In this document: piece by piece, positions 8,468 to 17,826 of the stretch
How positions within the stretch are numbered: position 1 is the stretch's first letter
Layout: every line of letters begins with the position of its first letter
Assembly: GCA_040756905.1 (NCBI GenBank)
Contig: JBFLYD010000048.1
Coordinates: forward strand, 1-63,390
Reading direction: 5' to 3'
Origin: Acidobacteriota bacterium
GTDB taxonomy: Bacteria > Acidobacteriota > Aminicenantia > JBFLYD01
DNA: 63,390 bases
Program-made: the position numbers and the translations under genes
The notes under the pieces: model-generated
What the model was told of the DNA's origin: nothing
What the model saw: only the letters and a program-made list of their open reading frames with translations
The model's database searches: none

Positions 8468-11380
8468 TTAATCAAACATAAAGAGTGAAGCTGAAGAAGG
8501 AGCTTTAACTTGAATTTTCCCTTCTAATTTTACATCACCTGCTAAAATTTCAACTTTGTAATTACCCGGTTTTACGTAATTCCGAGCCATGGGAAATTCT
8601 TCTCTTGTTTCTTTTCTTTCTTCAAATGTTAGATCCCAGGTGACTATGTTTAAACCTGCGTCATTTGTTCCTTTTAATTCTTTAATTACATTTCCAGTCT
8701 CATCAATTATGGAAATTTTAATCTGTTGAGTTTTTCTTAGATAATAGCATATAACTGCTTCTTCCCCTTTTTCCCACCTGCTTTGAGGTAAGCTTACTGG
8801 CTTTATATCAAAAAGATGAGCTTCTTTTTCCTGAATTTTCTCGTCAAATTTCTGAATATTCTCCACATTCAATACAAAAACGCTTCTTCCATGGGTACCA
8901 ATAACCAATTCATTATCCCTCGGATGAACAATCAGGTCATGAACAGGAGTTGTTGGTAAATTATTGCGGAGCGAATTCCAGGTCTTTCCCCTATCGATTG
9001 ATATATAAATGCCCAAATCAGTTCCCGCATAAAGAATATTTTTGTTCCTCGGGTCTTCTCTTATTACATTAATCGACTCAGAAGGAAGGTTCGAAGCAAT
9101 GGATTTCCATGTTTTTCCAAAATCAGTGGACATGAATAGATATTTTTCAAAATCATCGTCACGATATCCTGTTAATGAAACATAAACTGTTCCTTCTTCA
9201 TATCGAGATGCCACTACTCTGCTAACCCATTTATCAGGAAGCCCTTTGTTAATTTTAGTCCAGGTAACACCGTCGTTCTGAGTAATATAAACATTTCCAT
9301 CATCTGTTCCAACATAAATCAACCCTGGCTTTATTGGTGATTCAGAAATTGTTGTTATAGTTCCGTATGGAACATCACCCTGTCTTTCTGGTCCTGGGTT
9401 AGTTGTTAAATCAGGGCTTATACAAATCCAGCTGTCTCCCCTATTAAGAGATTTAAAAAGTTTATTAGCTCCGTAATAAAGAATAAAGGGATTATGATAA
9501 GAAATTAGAAACGGAGTCTGCCAGTTGTATCGTAAAGGAGGCTCTCCAATTTTTGCTTTTGGCATTATGTTTTTCATAGACCTGTCTTTTTTACTTATTC
9601 GTGAAATGTTACCAAATTGATATTCAGCATATATTGTGGTGGAATCAGTGGGGTCAATTTGCACATAAGCTCCATCTCCTCCATAAATTGTTTTCCATGG
9701 GTCATCTACTCCATATTTAGGAATATGAGTGTTTGGGCCATAGACAACTCCATTATCCTGCAAACCTCCATAAATGCTATATGGAGTATCCATATCAACT
9801 GCTATTGTGTAGAATTGACCTATTGGAAGGTTATTTATTTTCTGCCAGGTTTTACCTCTATCATAGGAAAAGTTTAAGCCTCCATCATTTCCAAGAAGCA
9901 ACCTGTCAGGGTTTTTAGGGTCAATCCATAAAGCATGATGGTCACCATGAACTCCTCTTCCACCAATATTTTTATATCTCTTTCCTCCATCATCTGAAGT
10001 AAGAAGAGGCACACCTAAAATATATATATTATTTTCATTATCAGGCGAAACTCTTATGTTACCAAAATAGTATCCATAAGTGTTGTAAAAGCCGTCGATG
10101 TATTTTTCATTAACCTTTCTCCATGTCTCTCCTTTATCATCAGAACGGTAAACTTCTGCTCCAATTACATTTGTTTCAAATAATCTTCTGTTAGCATCGA
10201 GAAGATATTGAGCAAGGGATTGGGGAGTGAGTTCTCCTTTTTTTACCATTTCTAAAACAATTTCTGCTGTATATTCACGAGGAACGTTATTTTCTCTTAA
10301 AAATGTGGTAAGAACTTTGGGGTCGAGCCTCAGAAATTCTTCTTTTGACATTTTATTCAGCTGGTCTATTGTTATCCCTGAAGTCTGTTCCTTTTTCTTT
10401 TCTTCGGGACGGAGAGCTTGGTTGTCAAGGATAGCATACACAACATTTGGGTTGGAAAAAGATACATCAAGACCAATGCGACCTACATGTTTTCCTACAG
10501 GAAAACCATTGGTTAATTTTTTCCACGTAAGCCCTGCATCAGTTGATTTGTAGACCCCGCTCCCTTCCCCGCTTTCGATAAAATTCCATGCTTTTCTGCT
10601 CCTCTCCCATGCAGCAGCATATAATGTTTTATTATCGACTGGATCCATCACTACATCGATAACTCCAACTTTATCACTTATATAAAGAATCTTATTCCAA
10701 GTTTTTCCACCATCAGTTGTTTTGAACAGTCCTCTTTCTTCGTTATCTGTATAAAGATGACCTATGGCTGCCACATATACTACATCGGGATTTTGTGAGT
10801 CGATAATTATCCTTCCAATGTGATGGGTATCATTCAATCCCATGTTTTGCCATGTTTTTCCACCATCAATGGATTTAAAAATCCCTGTTCCGGCATAAGA
10901 ACTTCTGCTGCTGTTACTTTCACCAGTTCCAACCCAGATTATGTTCGGGTCAGAATCTGATACAGCAATGTCACCGATTGTGAAGGTGGACTCATTTTCA
11001 AAGATAGATTCCCAGGTAGTTCCATTATTCACTGTTTTCCATACATTTCCAGAAGCAACAGCAACATAAATAGTAAAATGATTTCCAGGAGGTACAGCAA
11101 TATCTGTCACTCTTCCGCCCATAAACTGAGGTCCTACGGAACGCCACTTCAGGTTTTTAAAAATCGATTCATTTTTCATGTTCGCATGATGCTCAAAAGA
11201 TTTTAACCGGGCAACAGGGTCAGTGGGTTTTGGTACAACATCTTTCTTTAAAATTCTCTCTCCTTTCTTCTGTTTTTCATCCGGAGCTGGGGAGTTTTTG
11301 CTGTTTCCATAAGAATTCAAAAAATTTAAATTTAATAGAAAAATGCCGAGGAAAAATAAAAGAAAAATAGTTTTTTTCAT
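8468..11380 (-). CDS. Secreted VPS10/sortilin-like BNR-repeat (WD40/YVTN-type) propeller protein
   Basis: 970 residues with a signal peptide (MKKTIFLLFFLGIFLLNLNF) and an AAAGGAGAA ribosome site. At least nine Asp-box/BNR motifs of the form S-x-D-x-G-x-T-W are visible (for example SIDGGKTW, STDAGLTW, SDDKGETW, SIDRGKTW), spread over about residues 90-830 and predicting one or two large beta-propellers. The C-terminal 120 residues (EEFPMARNYVKPGNYKVEI) form an Ig-like/FlgD-like beta domain often fused to such proteins. It is probably cell-surface or periplasmic, binding glycan or protein. Despite the glycosyl-hydrolase label these repeats carry, no hydrolase active site can be assigned. It lies downstream of the TonB receptor on the same strand. 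Confidence 0.85.
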   Translation of the reverse strand: MKKTIFLLFFLGIFLLNLNFLNSYGNSKNSPAPDEKQKKGERILKKDVVPKPTDPVARLKSFEHHANMKNESIFKNLKWRSVGPQFMGGRVTDIAVPPGNHFTIYVAVASGNVWKTVNNGTTWESIFENESTFTIGDIAVSDSDPNIIWVGTGESNSSRSSYAGTGIFKSIDGGKTWQNMGLNDTHHIGRIIIDSQNPDVVYVAAIGHLYTDNEERGLFKTTDGGKTWNKILYISDKVGVIDVVMDPVDNKTLYAAAWERSRKAWNFIESGEGSGVYKSTDAGLTWKKLTNGFPVGKHVGRIGLDVSFSNPNVVYAILDNQALRPEEKKKEQTSGITIDQLNKMSKEEFLRLDPKVLTTFLRENNVPREYTAEIVLEMVKKGELTPQSLAQYLLDANRRLFETNVIGAEVYRSDDKGETWRKVNEKYIDGFYNTYGYYFGNIRVSPDNENNIYILGVPLLTSDDGGKRYKNIGGRGVHGDHHALWIDPKNPDRLLLGNDGGLNFSYDRGKTWQKINNLPIGQFYTIAVDMDTPYSIYGGLQDNGVVYGPNTHIPKYGVDDPWKTIYGGDGAYVQIDPTDSTTIYAEYQFGNISRISKKDRSMKNIMPKAKIGEPPLRYNWQTPFLISYHNPFILYYGANKLFKSLNRGDSWICISPDLTTNPGPERQGDVPYGTITTISESPIKPGLIYVGTDDGNVYITQNDGVTWTKINKGLPDKWVSRVVASRYEEGTVYVSLTGYRDDDFEKYLFMSTDFGKTWKSIASNLPSESINVIREDPRNKNILYAGTDLGIYISIDRGKTWNSLRNNLPTTPVHDLIVHPRDNELVIGTHGRSVFVLNVENIQKFDEKIQEKEAHLFDIKPVSLPQSRWEKGEEAVICYYLRKTQQIKISIIDETGNVIKELKGTNDAGLNIVTWDLTFEERKETREEFPMARNYVKPGNYKVEILAGDVKLEGKIQVKAPSSASLFMFD

Positions 11381-11460
11381 TAAAATTTCTCCTTTCTAAG
11401 TTTTTTACGATAAAATATAGCATCAGGTTTATAAAAACTCAACATATTATTTTAATTAAA

Positions 11461-11512
11461 AATAGAGAGGCCATCCATCCCCTTCGCTCAGAAGATGGAT
11501 GGCCTCTCTATT
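11461..11512 (-). terminator. Rho-independent terminator or repeat hairpin, 19-bp perfect stem
   Basis: AATAGAGAGGCCATCCATC (11461-11479) pairs perfectly with 11494-11512 around a 14-base loop. On the minus strand the stem is followed by a T-rich tail (TTTTTA), placing a terminator just after the leftward TonB receptor gene. The left arm plus loop resembles the sequence at 13.80 kb on the other side of that gene, so the hairpin is probably also a dispersed repeat. Confidence 0.7.
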
Positions 11513-11558
11513 ATCTTTTGATCTCATTTCTTTCTTACTCAGATAAGTTATTGTAGTA

Positions 11559-13748
11559 TTAAAAAATATAATTTAAACTAAAACTAATACTTCTCCCTGG
11601 CTCCTCTCGAGACTCAGGATCAGGTCTTGCCAGATAATTTTTATTGAAAATATTCATTCCATAGAAATAAATCTGAAAGGATGAATTTACATGGTATCCT
11701 GTTTGAAGATTAAACATTAAAAAACCAGGAATAGTTATCTCAGCAGGGCCAGGGTTATCTTTTTTTCTCTGGATAAAACTATTAATTTCAAACCAGAATT
11801 TTCTTTTCCAGAGACGAGTACCTAAAAACAACCTCTCAGGAGGAATGTCATTAAGATATGCTTTTGTAATTCTGCTCTTTCCGTAATATGTAAAAAAATT
11901 GGTGAATATTTTCCATCCTGAGAATGGATAATATTCAAATTCAAATTCAAAACCCCTTATCTGTCCGCTCTCTATGTTCCCATATGTATATATCTTCTCC
12001 TTGCTTCTATATCTTTCAACTAAATCATCGATTTTATAATTGAATACATAAAATCCAGAGAATAAATATTTTTTAATTATTTTTAAACCGGCATCAAAAT
12101 TCAAGCTGACTTCAGGTTTCAGGTCAGGATTACCAATAATAAATCCTCTCCCTGTTATCCCAGTGTAAAATCTCTCGGATAAATCAGGAAGTCTATAAGC
12201 TCTTGATAAATTTGCAAAAACAATAAAATCCTCAAAAAGTTTATAGGAAGCGCCTATAAACCCTGTCCAGGTTTTATCTTTGACAAAATTAGTTTTTATA
12301 AATTCAGAACTCTTTGCCCTCAATCTAAAAAAGTCTCTTCTTAAACCCCCTGTCAGATCAAGATTCTTGATTCCTGTGTAGTCTAATGATAAAAACAAGC
12401 CAAAATCTCTTCTCTTACCATCCTTGATGGAATTTTCTTCTATTTTTTTCAGAGCATATCCATGGGAATCATATCTGGTTTCGATGTTTCGAGCTGATAC
12501 ACCTGTTCTTCCCGAAAGGTCAAGGCCAAAGGTGAGCCTGATATCACTTTTTAAATTTTTTAAATAAAAAATCTGGGAGCCATAATCAACACTCTCTGTT
12601 CTTGCAAAAGATTCTTGTTCTTTATAACTGGATATTTTTTCTTTTTTTGTTTCTAAAAAATTTGGGTTAAAATATAGCTGAAAAGAAATCTTTCCTCCTG
12701 CTATTTTTTCCTCCTTCCAGCTCAAGTTAAATAGATTTTGAGATTCTTGAGGATACCAGGTAGGATTTATTCTGCTATCAACATTAGGCTTTCCTATGTT
12801 AAACCCTCTTCCCAAAAGAAAGTTTAAACCAACATTTCTTTTTTCTCCCCCATGATAAATTTTAAACAAAGAACTTAAACTGGTAAAATGAGACATCGGT
12901 ATCTCTCCAATTGGTGAAAAATAATTCTCTGCATCAATCCCTTGAAAAGAAAGGTAAAATCCAGTTTTATTGAACTGACGGCTTAAAGAAATTCCTGCTT
13001 TTTTCTCCTGATTGTTAAAGCCATACTTGATATTAATTTTTCCATTAATTCGCTCTAATTTTTGCGGCTTCTTTGTCAATATCTGAACCACGCCTCCAAT
13101 CGCATCAGAACCATAAAATACTGATGAAGGACTTCGCAGGACTTCAATTCTTTCAATATCCTCGGGATTTACAAATGAAGCACTCGGACCTGTTCTACGG
13201 TCACTGATTACTCGGGCATTATCTATTAGAAGAAGGATTCTTCGTCGAGCTAAACCTCGAATGCTCGGAACTTTTGAGAATCCCCCGCTTCCGATGCTTG
13301 ACACTCCAGGTATGCTCATAAGTGCCTGTTCAATGTTTGCTGATGATTTCTCTTCAAGAATCTCTGAAGGTAAAACTGTTTCAGCTGCTGGCAATGAGGA
13401 AGATGATTCTGGATATCTCAAGGCAGTAACAATAACTTCTTCAGTCTGGCGTATATAAGGAATTAAGGTTATTAAAATTTCTTTTGAAAAACTTTCTTGC
13501 TTAACTGTCAATTCTTTTTCAAAGTAATCAGGATGAAGTATTTTTAATTTAATCTTTTTGACATCTGGAACAACTAAAATGAACAGACCATTTTGGCCAG
13601 ATATGCAACTATTTTCGTTCTCTAAAATAAAAACCTGGGCTCCTGAAACTGGATTGCCTTCTAAATTAACAATTTTTCCTTTAATCTCTGCTGAAAAACC
13701 TGAAAGACTCAAGAAAAAAAATAAAATTAAATTTATAAAAAATTTCAT
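11559..13748 (-). CDS. TonB-dependent outer membrane receptor with carboxypeptidase-regulatory-like N-domain
   Basis: 729 residues. Signal peptide (1-20), then a CarboxypepD_reg-like beta sandwich (IKGKIVNLEGNPVSGAQVF, about 20-100), a plug domain (about 125-225: SIRGLARRRILLLIDNARV, VNPEDIERIEVLRSPSSVFYGSDAIGGVVQI), and a 22-strand-type barrel ending in the aromatic C-terminus SFSLNYIF. It would import a scarce ligand such as a siderophore, cobalamin or oligomer through the outer membrane using TonB energy; the ligand is unknown. The ribosome site is weak. No iron box was noticed upstream, unlike the second receptor at 15.9 kb. A repeat copy lies on each side. Confidence 0.92.
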   Translation of the reverse strand: MKFFINLILFFFLSLSGFSAEIKGKIVNLEGNPVSGAQVFILENENSCISGQNGLFILVVPDVKKIKLKILHPDYFEKELTVKQESFSKEILITLIPYIRQTEEVIVTALRYPESSSSLPAAETVLPSEILEEKSSANIEQALMSIPGVSSIGSGGFSKVPSIRGLARRRILLLIDNARVISDRRTGPSASFVNPEDIERIEVLRSPSSVFYGSDAIGGVVQILTKKPQKLERINGKINIKYGFNNQEKKAGISLSRQFNKTGFYLSFQGIDAENYFSPIGEIPMSHFTSLSSLFKIYHGGEKRNVGLNFLLGRGFNIGKPNVDSRINPTWYPQESQNLFNLSWKEEKIAGGKISFQLYFNPNFLETKKEKISSYKEQESFARTESVDYGSQIFYLKNLKSDIRLTFGLDLSGRTGVSARNIETRYDSHGYALKKIEENSIKDGKRRDFGLFLSLDYTGIKNLDLTGGLRRDFFRLRAKSSEFIKTNFVKDKTWTGFIGASYKLFEDFIVFANLSRAYRLPDLSERFYTGITGRGFIIGNPDLKPEVSLNFDAGLKIIKKYLFSGFYVFNYKIDDLVERYRSKEKIYTYGNIESGQIRGFEFEFEYYPFSGWKIFTNFFTYYGKSRITKAYLNDIPPERLFLGTRLWKRKFWFEINSFIQRKKDNPGPAEITIPGFLMFNLQTGYHVNSSFQIYFYGMNIFNKNYLARPDPESREEPGRSISFSLNYIF

Positions 13749-13801
13749 AGAAGAATAGATTATTTTATTTATTAATATTCAAATTGTAAATTTATTATAA
13801 T

Positions 13802-13840
13802 AAAGAGGTCAACCACCTCTTTCGCCCAGAAGTTATCCCT
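13802..13840. repeat. Degenerate copy of the 11.46-kb repeat
   Basis: AAAGAGGTCAACCACCTCTTT is a short palindrome, and the run AGAGGTCAACCACC...TTTCGCCCAGAAG aligns with AGAGGCCATCCATC...TTCGCTCAGAAG at 11.465 kb. Only the left arm and loop are kept. The two copies flank the TonB receptor gene. Confidence 0.4.
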
Positions 13841-13892
13841 CATTATAGTTTAAGAGTGATCCTTGCTTTAAATGTTTACCAAAATTTATTTT

Positions 13893-13913
13893 TACTACAA
13901 TATGTAGTATAAT
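13893..13913 (+). promoter_or_regulatory. BlaI/MecI-type operator overlapping a -10 box
   Basis: TACTACAATATGTAGTA (13893-13909) is a palindrome with TACTACA/TGTAGTA half-sites, the kind bound by BlaI/MecI/CopY repressors (known BlaI sites have the form TACTACAT-ATGTAGTA). It runs into TATAAT (13908-13913), so bound repressor would cover the promoter. The same motif precedes the ccm operon and blaI in this window. It lies 27 bases upstream of the beta-lactamase/propeller gene. Confidence 0.75.
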
Positions 13914-13939
13914 GTTAAAATCTTCGAGGATTAAAACAT

Positions 13940-15604
13940 ATGGAAAAGGATATTTTTAGAAAAAACATGAAATTACTTTTTACAACTTTATTCGTTATCA
14001 TATCTTTCTCATCAAGCCTTTATGGAAAAGAGTTAAAAACCTTAGAAAAGAACATAAACAAAATATTGAATTCTGTAAATGCTCGACCTGGCTTCGCTCT
14101 CATCCATATTGAATCTAATGATAAAATTTTAATCAGAGAAAACGAATTATTCACCCTTGCCAGTGTTCGAAAAGTGCCTAATATGGTAGCTGTTGGAAAA
14201 GCAATAATGGATGAAAAAATATCCTGGAATGACAGAATATCTCTTACAGATGACGTTAAAGTTGAAGGCGCCAGTGGCATAATACAGGAACTTCCTTCAG
14301 GCATTGATCCAACCATCAAATATTTGACTGAAATAATGATTTCAGTAAGTGATGGAACTGCCACTGAGATGATTTTCCAGAAATTAGGAATGGATTGGAT
14401 AAATCCCTTTCTAAAATCCATCGGATTACAGAATACAAACATTGATCTTTCAACCGCAAAATATTTTGCCCATCCAATTCGCGAAGCTATCGTAATAAAA
14501 TCTTTAAATAATCAAACAACAGAAGAAATAATGGTTACTGATATTCCCTATCAAGCAGAAAATCTAACTCTATCTCCGGATAAAAGCAGGATAGCATTTG
14601 TTCAATCCTATGATATATGGATAAAAGACTTAAAAACGAACACTATGACACAGATAACAAATGACAATTTCAGGCAAAAGGAACCCTGCTGGTCACCAGA
14701 TGGGAAAAAATTAGCGTTCTCCAGCAATATAAATGGAAATTATGACATCTGGATCTGGGATGAAAAAGATAACTCTCTTCATCAACTAACGATCTCCATG
14801 GCAGATGAAACTGAACCTGCATGGTCTCCTGATGGAAAAAAAATAGCATATTCATGGAGATACAGGAACCTTGTTAATTTGAGATACGCAGATTTAAAAG
14901 AAAAAAAAGAATATCTATTAACAGATTTCAACATAGGTGGGAATCTGCCTATCTGGTCACCTGATGGAGAAAAAATAGTATTTCAAAGTAAAAATAATAT
15001 TTGGATTTTAGATTTAAATAGAAAAAAAATAAAAAAATTGACAGCTTATGAAGGTAATAACTGGAATCCAGGCTTCTCTTCAGACGGAGATTCAGTCATT
15101 TTTGAATCGGATATGGACAAGAATTTTGATTTGTGGGAGATATCTCTTCGAGGTGGTATTATGAAAAAATTGACAGATGATATCTGGATAGAGAAAAACC
15201 CAATACTTCTCAAAGATGAAAATAAACTGATTTACACCAGGATTGAAAGAGCAGATTTAAATTTAAAACACAATACAAGCACTCCATACGATATTGCTCT
15301 TCTTTTAAAAAAAATATATGAGAAAACAATTCTTACTCCTGAAATTTGTGAGAAATTTGTCGAAATACTTTCTAAAACTTCAAGAGCTTCTTATACTCCT
15401 CGTTTTATTCCGAGTAACGTTAAATTTATTTGGAAAGGTGGTTCATTACCAAGAGTAAGAACATTTGCGGGTATTCTATATTTTGGAGAGAACTCCCATT
15501 GCGCTGTTTCCATATTTTTTAATGATATTCACGGAGATGAAGCAGCTTCAAGTGCAATCGGAGAAATACTAAAAACTATCTGTGATTTTTACACCCAAAA
15601 ATAA
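13940..15604 (+). CDS. Exported class A beta-lactamase-fold protein with a PD40/TolB-like propeller inserted at the omega-loop position
   Basis: 554 residues; start at 13940 has CGAGGA nine bases upstream. Signal peptide about 10-29. Residues 40-185 follow the first half of class A serine beta-lactamases: SVRK at 75-78 (SxxK) and SDG at 137-139 (in place of SDN). Then five WSPDG-type PD40 blades occupy about 205-435 (for example WSPDGKKLAF, WSPDGEKIVF). The lactamase fold resumes at NTSTPYDIALLLKKIY (about 445), with KGGS at 499-502 as the KTG-box equivalent and GILYFG/CAVSIFFND strands. The insertion replaces the omega loop that normally carries the deacylating Glu166. It is probably a penicillin-binding sensor or a changed hydrolase rather than a resistance enzyme. 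A BlaI-type operator precedes it. Confidence 0.75.
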   Translation: MEKDIFRKNMKLLFTTLFVIISFSSSLYGKELKTLEKNINKILNSVNARPGFALIHIESNDKILIRENELFTLASVRKVPNMVAVGKAIMDEKISWNDRISLTDDVKVEGASGIIQELPSGIDPTIKYLTEIMISVSDGTATEMIFQKLGMDWINPFLKSIGLQNTNIDLSTAKYFAHPIREAIVIKSLNNQTTEEIMVTDIPYQAENLTLSPDKSRIAFVQSYDIWIKDLKTNTMTQITNDNFRQKEPCWSPDGKKLAFSSNINGNYDIWIWDEKDNSLHQLTISMADETEPAWSPDGKKIAYSWRYRNLVNLRYADLKEKKEYLLTDFNIGGNLPIWSPDGEKIVFQSKNNIWILDLNRKKIKKLTAYEGNNWNPGFSSDGDSVIFESDMDKNFDLWEISLRGGIMKKLTDDIWIEKNPILLKDENKLIYTRIERADLNLKHNTSTPYDIALLLKKIYEKTILTPEICEKFVEILSKTSRASYTPRFIPSNVKFIWKGGSLPRVRTFAGILYFGENSHCAVSIFFNDIHGDEAASSAIGEILKTICDFYTQK

Positions 15605-15638
15605 GTATATTATAACTCGTAATTCACCAGTAAGCCTT

Positions 15639-15773
15639 TAACCCGAATTACGCAAGGTTCTTTGCAGATTACCGTAGGGCAATGCTTTAGCCTTGCTTTG
15701 ATTCACTAAAGATGCAGGGCTAAAGCCCTGCCCTACAAGGGCTTTGACATAGGTTTGCATAATTCGGGTTTAA
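15639..15773. repeat. About 135-bp repeat with terminal inverted repeats and nested GTAGGGC palindromes
   Basis: TTAACCCGAATTACGCAA (from about 15638) is inverted near the right end as TTGCATAATTCGGGTTTAA (15755-15773) with few mismatches. The inside holds GTAGGGCAATGCTTTAGCC and the opposing GGGCTAAAGCCCTGCCCTAC, a common intergenic palindrome type. It is non-coding, probably a MITE-like element, and occupies half the gap before the iron-regulated receptor gene. Confidence 0.6.
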
Positions 15774-15785
15774 TAAAATTTTTAC

Positions 15786-15858
15786 TTGACAGGAAAAATA
15801 ATTTTAATTTAAAATTGAGACTCATTCTCAATTAAAATAATTTTGAGAATGAAATCAA
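15786..15858 (+). promoter_or_regulatory. Promoter with two Fur-like iron boxes
   Basis: TTGACA at 15786-15791 is a -35 candidate. TGAGACTCATTCTCA (15816-15830, within a longer ATTGAG...CTCAAT palindrome) and TGAGAATGAAATCA (15844-15857) fit the 7-1-7 Fur pattern TGATAAT-N-ATTATCA with G or C substitutions. The second box ends 16 bases before the start of the downstream TonB receptor, a position suited to iron-dependent repression. The regulator itself is not in the window, and a DtxR-type protein is possible. Confidence 0.6.
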
Positions 15859-15873
15859 TATAAGGAGAAATTA

Positions 15874-17706
15874 ATGAAATCATTAAATCTTTTCATCCTG
15901 TTTTTAATTCTTTCTCTTCCGGTATCAGAATTATCTTCAGAAGAACATCTTCCACCAAATTCTATAGTAATAACTTCAGAGGATCTTGAAAAAAATCTGA
16001 CAGGATATGATCTTTATGACATTCTCTCTCTTCTAAGAACAAGAACTGGTATCACTTTTAAGACTTCTTCTGATATTGGAGCTGAGGATTGGATTTTATT
16101 GCGGGGTCTTTCAAGGGATAGTTCGCGCAATGTCCTGATTTTAATCGATGGTATGCCCCTCAACAATTCCTATTCTGATGCCAATGAAATTGAGCACTTA
16201 CCTCCCCTATCCTTTATCGACAGAATAATTGTATATCTTCCTCCTGTTCCTGCGAGATTTGGAGGTTATACTTCAGTAATAGAAATTTACACAAAAAATA
16301 TTTTTGATTCTGAAATATCTGCTGGCTATGGAGAATTAAAAAGTTTGTTTCTCTCTGGAAATATTGGCGGAAATTTTAAAGATATTAATTATCAAGGTGG
16401 AATTGATTATTTAAAGACAGATAATCTTACAGGCGTAAGACGTACTCCACCGAAAGAAAAAGAATTTTACGGAGATCGTAGCTACTGGAAACTGGAGCCT
16501 GCTGGAAAAATTTTCTGGAAGCTCCCGGGTAACTCTTCCTTAGCTTTATATTTTCAATATTTAAAAAGTAAAAAATTTTTCTCGGATATAATTTTCAGGA
16601 AAGAAAAAGAGAAAAGAGAAAGAGATCTATTGGAACTTAATCTAAATTTTTCTTTTGAACCCTGGAAAGAATCAGATTTAAAAATGGCATTTTTCATGGC
16701 AAGAGAAAAAGATTTTTTGAATTTAATGATGCATCCTGATGTAAGAGATCAATACAGATTCAGAGAAGGAGCAAAAATTGATTTTTCCTTTGATTTTCCA
16801 TTGAAACAGCGTATTTCTTTAGGAGGAATTTTTTTATCTTCCTATGCAAGAGAAAACCTCGGAACACCACTAAAGTTTGACTATACAAATATCTACGGCT
16901 TATACATAGAGGATATATTCTCTTGGGGAAAATTTTTTTCAATTGCAGTGGGTCTCCGGTATGACTATCATACAAAGGCAAATTCTCAATGGAATCCATA
17001 TTTTTCGATATCTTTAAGTCCTTTTAGAGGAAATAATCTTTATTTTATATGGGGAAATTCAACTCGCTGGCCCTCTATTTCAGAATTTAACGAAGAAGAC
17101 CCTCAATCAGGATTGGAAAGTGAAAGATTAAAAGGTTTTGAGATTGGAATGCGTCAGAAACTAATTGATGAAAAACTTTCAATGAGACTCTCTTCTTTCT
17201 CAATTCAATTGGATCGGGAAACAGAACTTTTCTTTGACATTAAAAGAAGACCGCCTGGAATTTACTGGAGGAATAACCCTGAAAAATTGAAATCCGATGG
17301 ATTGGAAGCTGAAATTATTTTCTCTCCATTTAAGGAGATAGATGGATTTATTAACTACACCTACAATTCAGCGGAAAGGAAAGACAAACCGGCAAACTTC
17401 AGCGGACCAAAAAATTTAGCCAATTTTGGATTAAATTTCAGAAAGAAAATTCTAAATACTGAATACTTTAATGCAAGGATAATTCTAAACTATGGAGGAA
17501 AAGCAAAAGGAATTCAAGCTACAGGAGGAAAACCAACTGTGTTAGACGACTGGTTAAATATGGATATCGCTTTTTCTTTTAAGGCTAAATATATAGAAAT
17601 TTTCATGAAAGGCAGTAACATTTTCGATAAAATTTATGAGACCTTTGATGGACGTCCAATGTTTCGAAGAGTAATTGTAGGAGGAATAAAACTCAATTTT
17701 ATTTAA
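15874..17706 (+). CDS. TonB-dependent outer membrane receptor, probably iron-regulated
   Basis: 610 residues preceded by AAGGAGAAA. Signal peptide (MKSLNLFILFLILSLPVSEL). The plug domain starts early, with no N-terminal regulatory domain (LTGYDLYDILSLLRTRTGI, ILLRGLSRDSSRNVLILIDG, VPARFGGYTSVIEIYTKN). A beta-barrel with many aromatic girdle residues follows and ends IVGGIKLNFI. At 610 residues it is compact for the family. Fur-like boxes lie directly upstream, and a small Cys/His protein and a di-haem cytochrome c follow on the same strand after 120 bases. This points to uptake of iron, haem or another metal complex coupled to periplasmic redox proteins. Confidence 0.9.
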   Translation: MKSLNLFILFLILSLPVSELSSEEHLPPNSIVITSEDLEKNLTGYDLYDILSLLRTRTGITFKTSSDIGAEDWILLRGLSRDSSRNVLILIDGMPLNNSYSDANEIEHLPPLSFIDRIIVYLPPVPARFGGYTSVIEIYTKNIFDSEISAGYGELKSLFLSGNIGGNFKDINYQGGIDYLKTDNLTGVRRTPPKEKEFYGDRSYWKLEPAGKIFWKLPGNSSLALYFQYLKSKKFFSDIIFRKEKEKRERDLLELNLNFSFEPWKESDLKMAFFMAREKDFLNLMMHPDVRDQYRFREGAKIDFSFDFPLKQRISLGGIFLSSYARENLGTPLKFDYTNIYGLYIEDIFSWGKFFSIAVGLRYDYHTKANSQWNPYFSISLSPFRGNNLYFIWGNSTRWPSISEFNEEDPQSGLESERLKGFEIGMRQKLIDEKLSMRLSSFSIQLDRETELFFDIKRRPPGIYWRNNPEKLKSDGLEAEIIFSPFKEIDGFINYTYNSAERKDKPANFSGPKNLANFGLNFRKKILNTEYFNARIILNYGGKAKGIQATGGKPTVLDDWLNMDIAFSFKAKYIEIFMKGSNIFDKIYETFDGRPMFRRVIVGGIKLNFI

Positions 17707-17826
17707 GTATTTAATCATTTTTTATCAGGAGATTCTTTTAATATGATTGTGACTTCATGTTTGACAAAAATAAGACAGAAAAATAAAATAAATTTTTTTT
17801 ATATGAATAAATTAAAAGGAGGGAAC

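Noticed and set aside
13967-15604. Alternative start for the beta-lactamase/propeller gene at the second Met
   Set aside because: The first Met has CGAGGA at proper spacing; the second has none.
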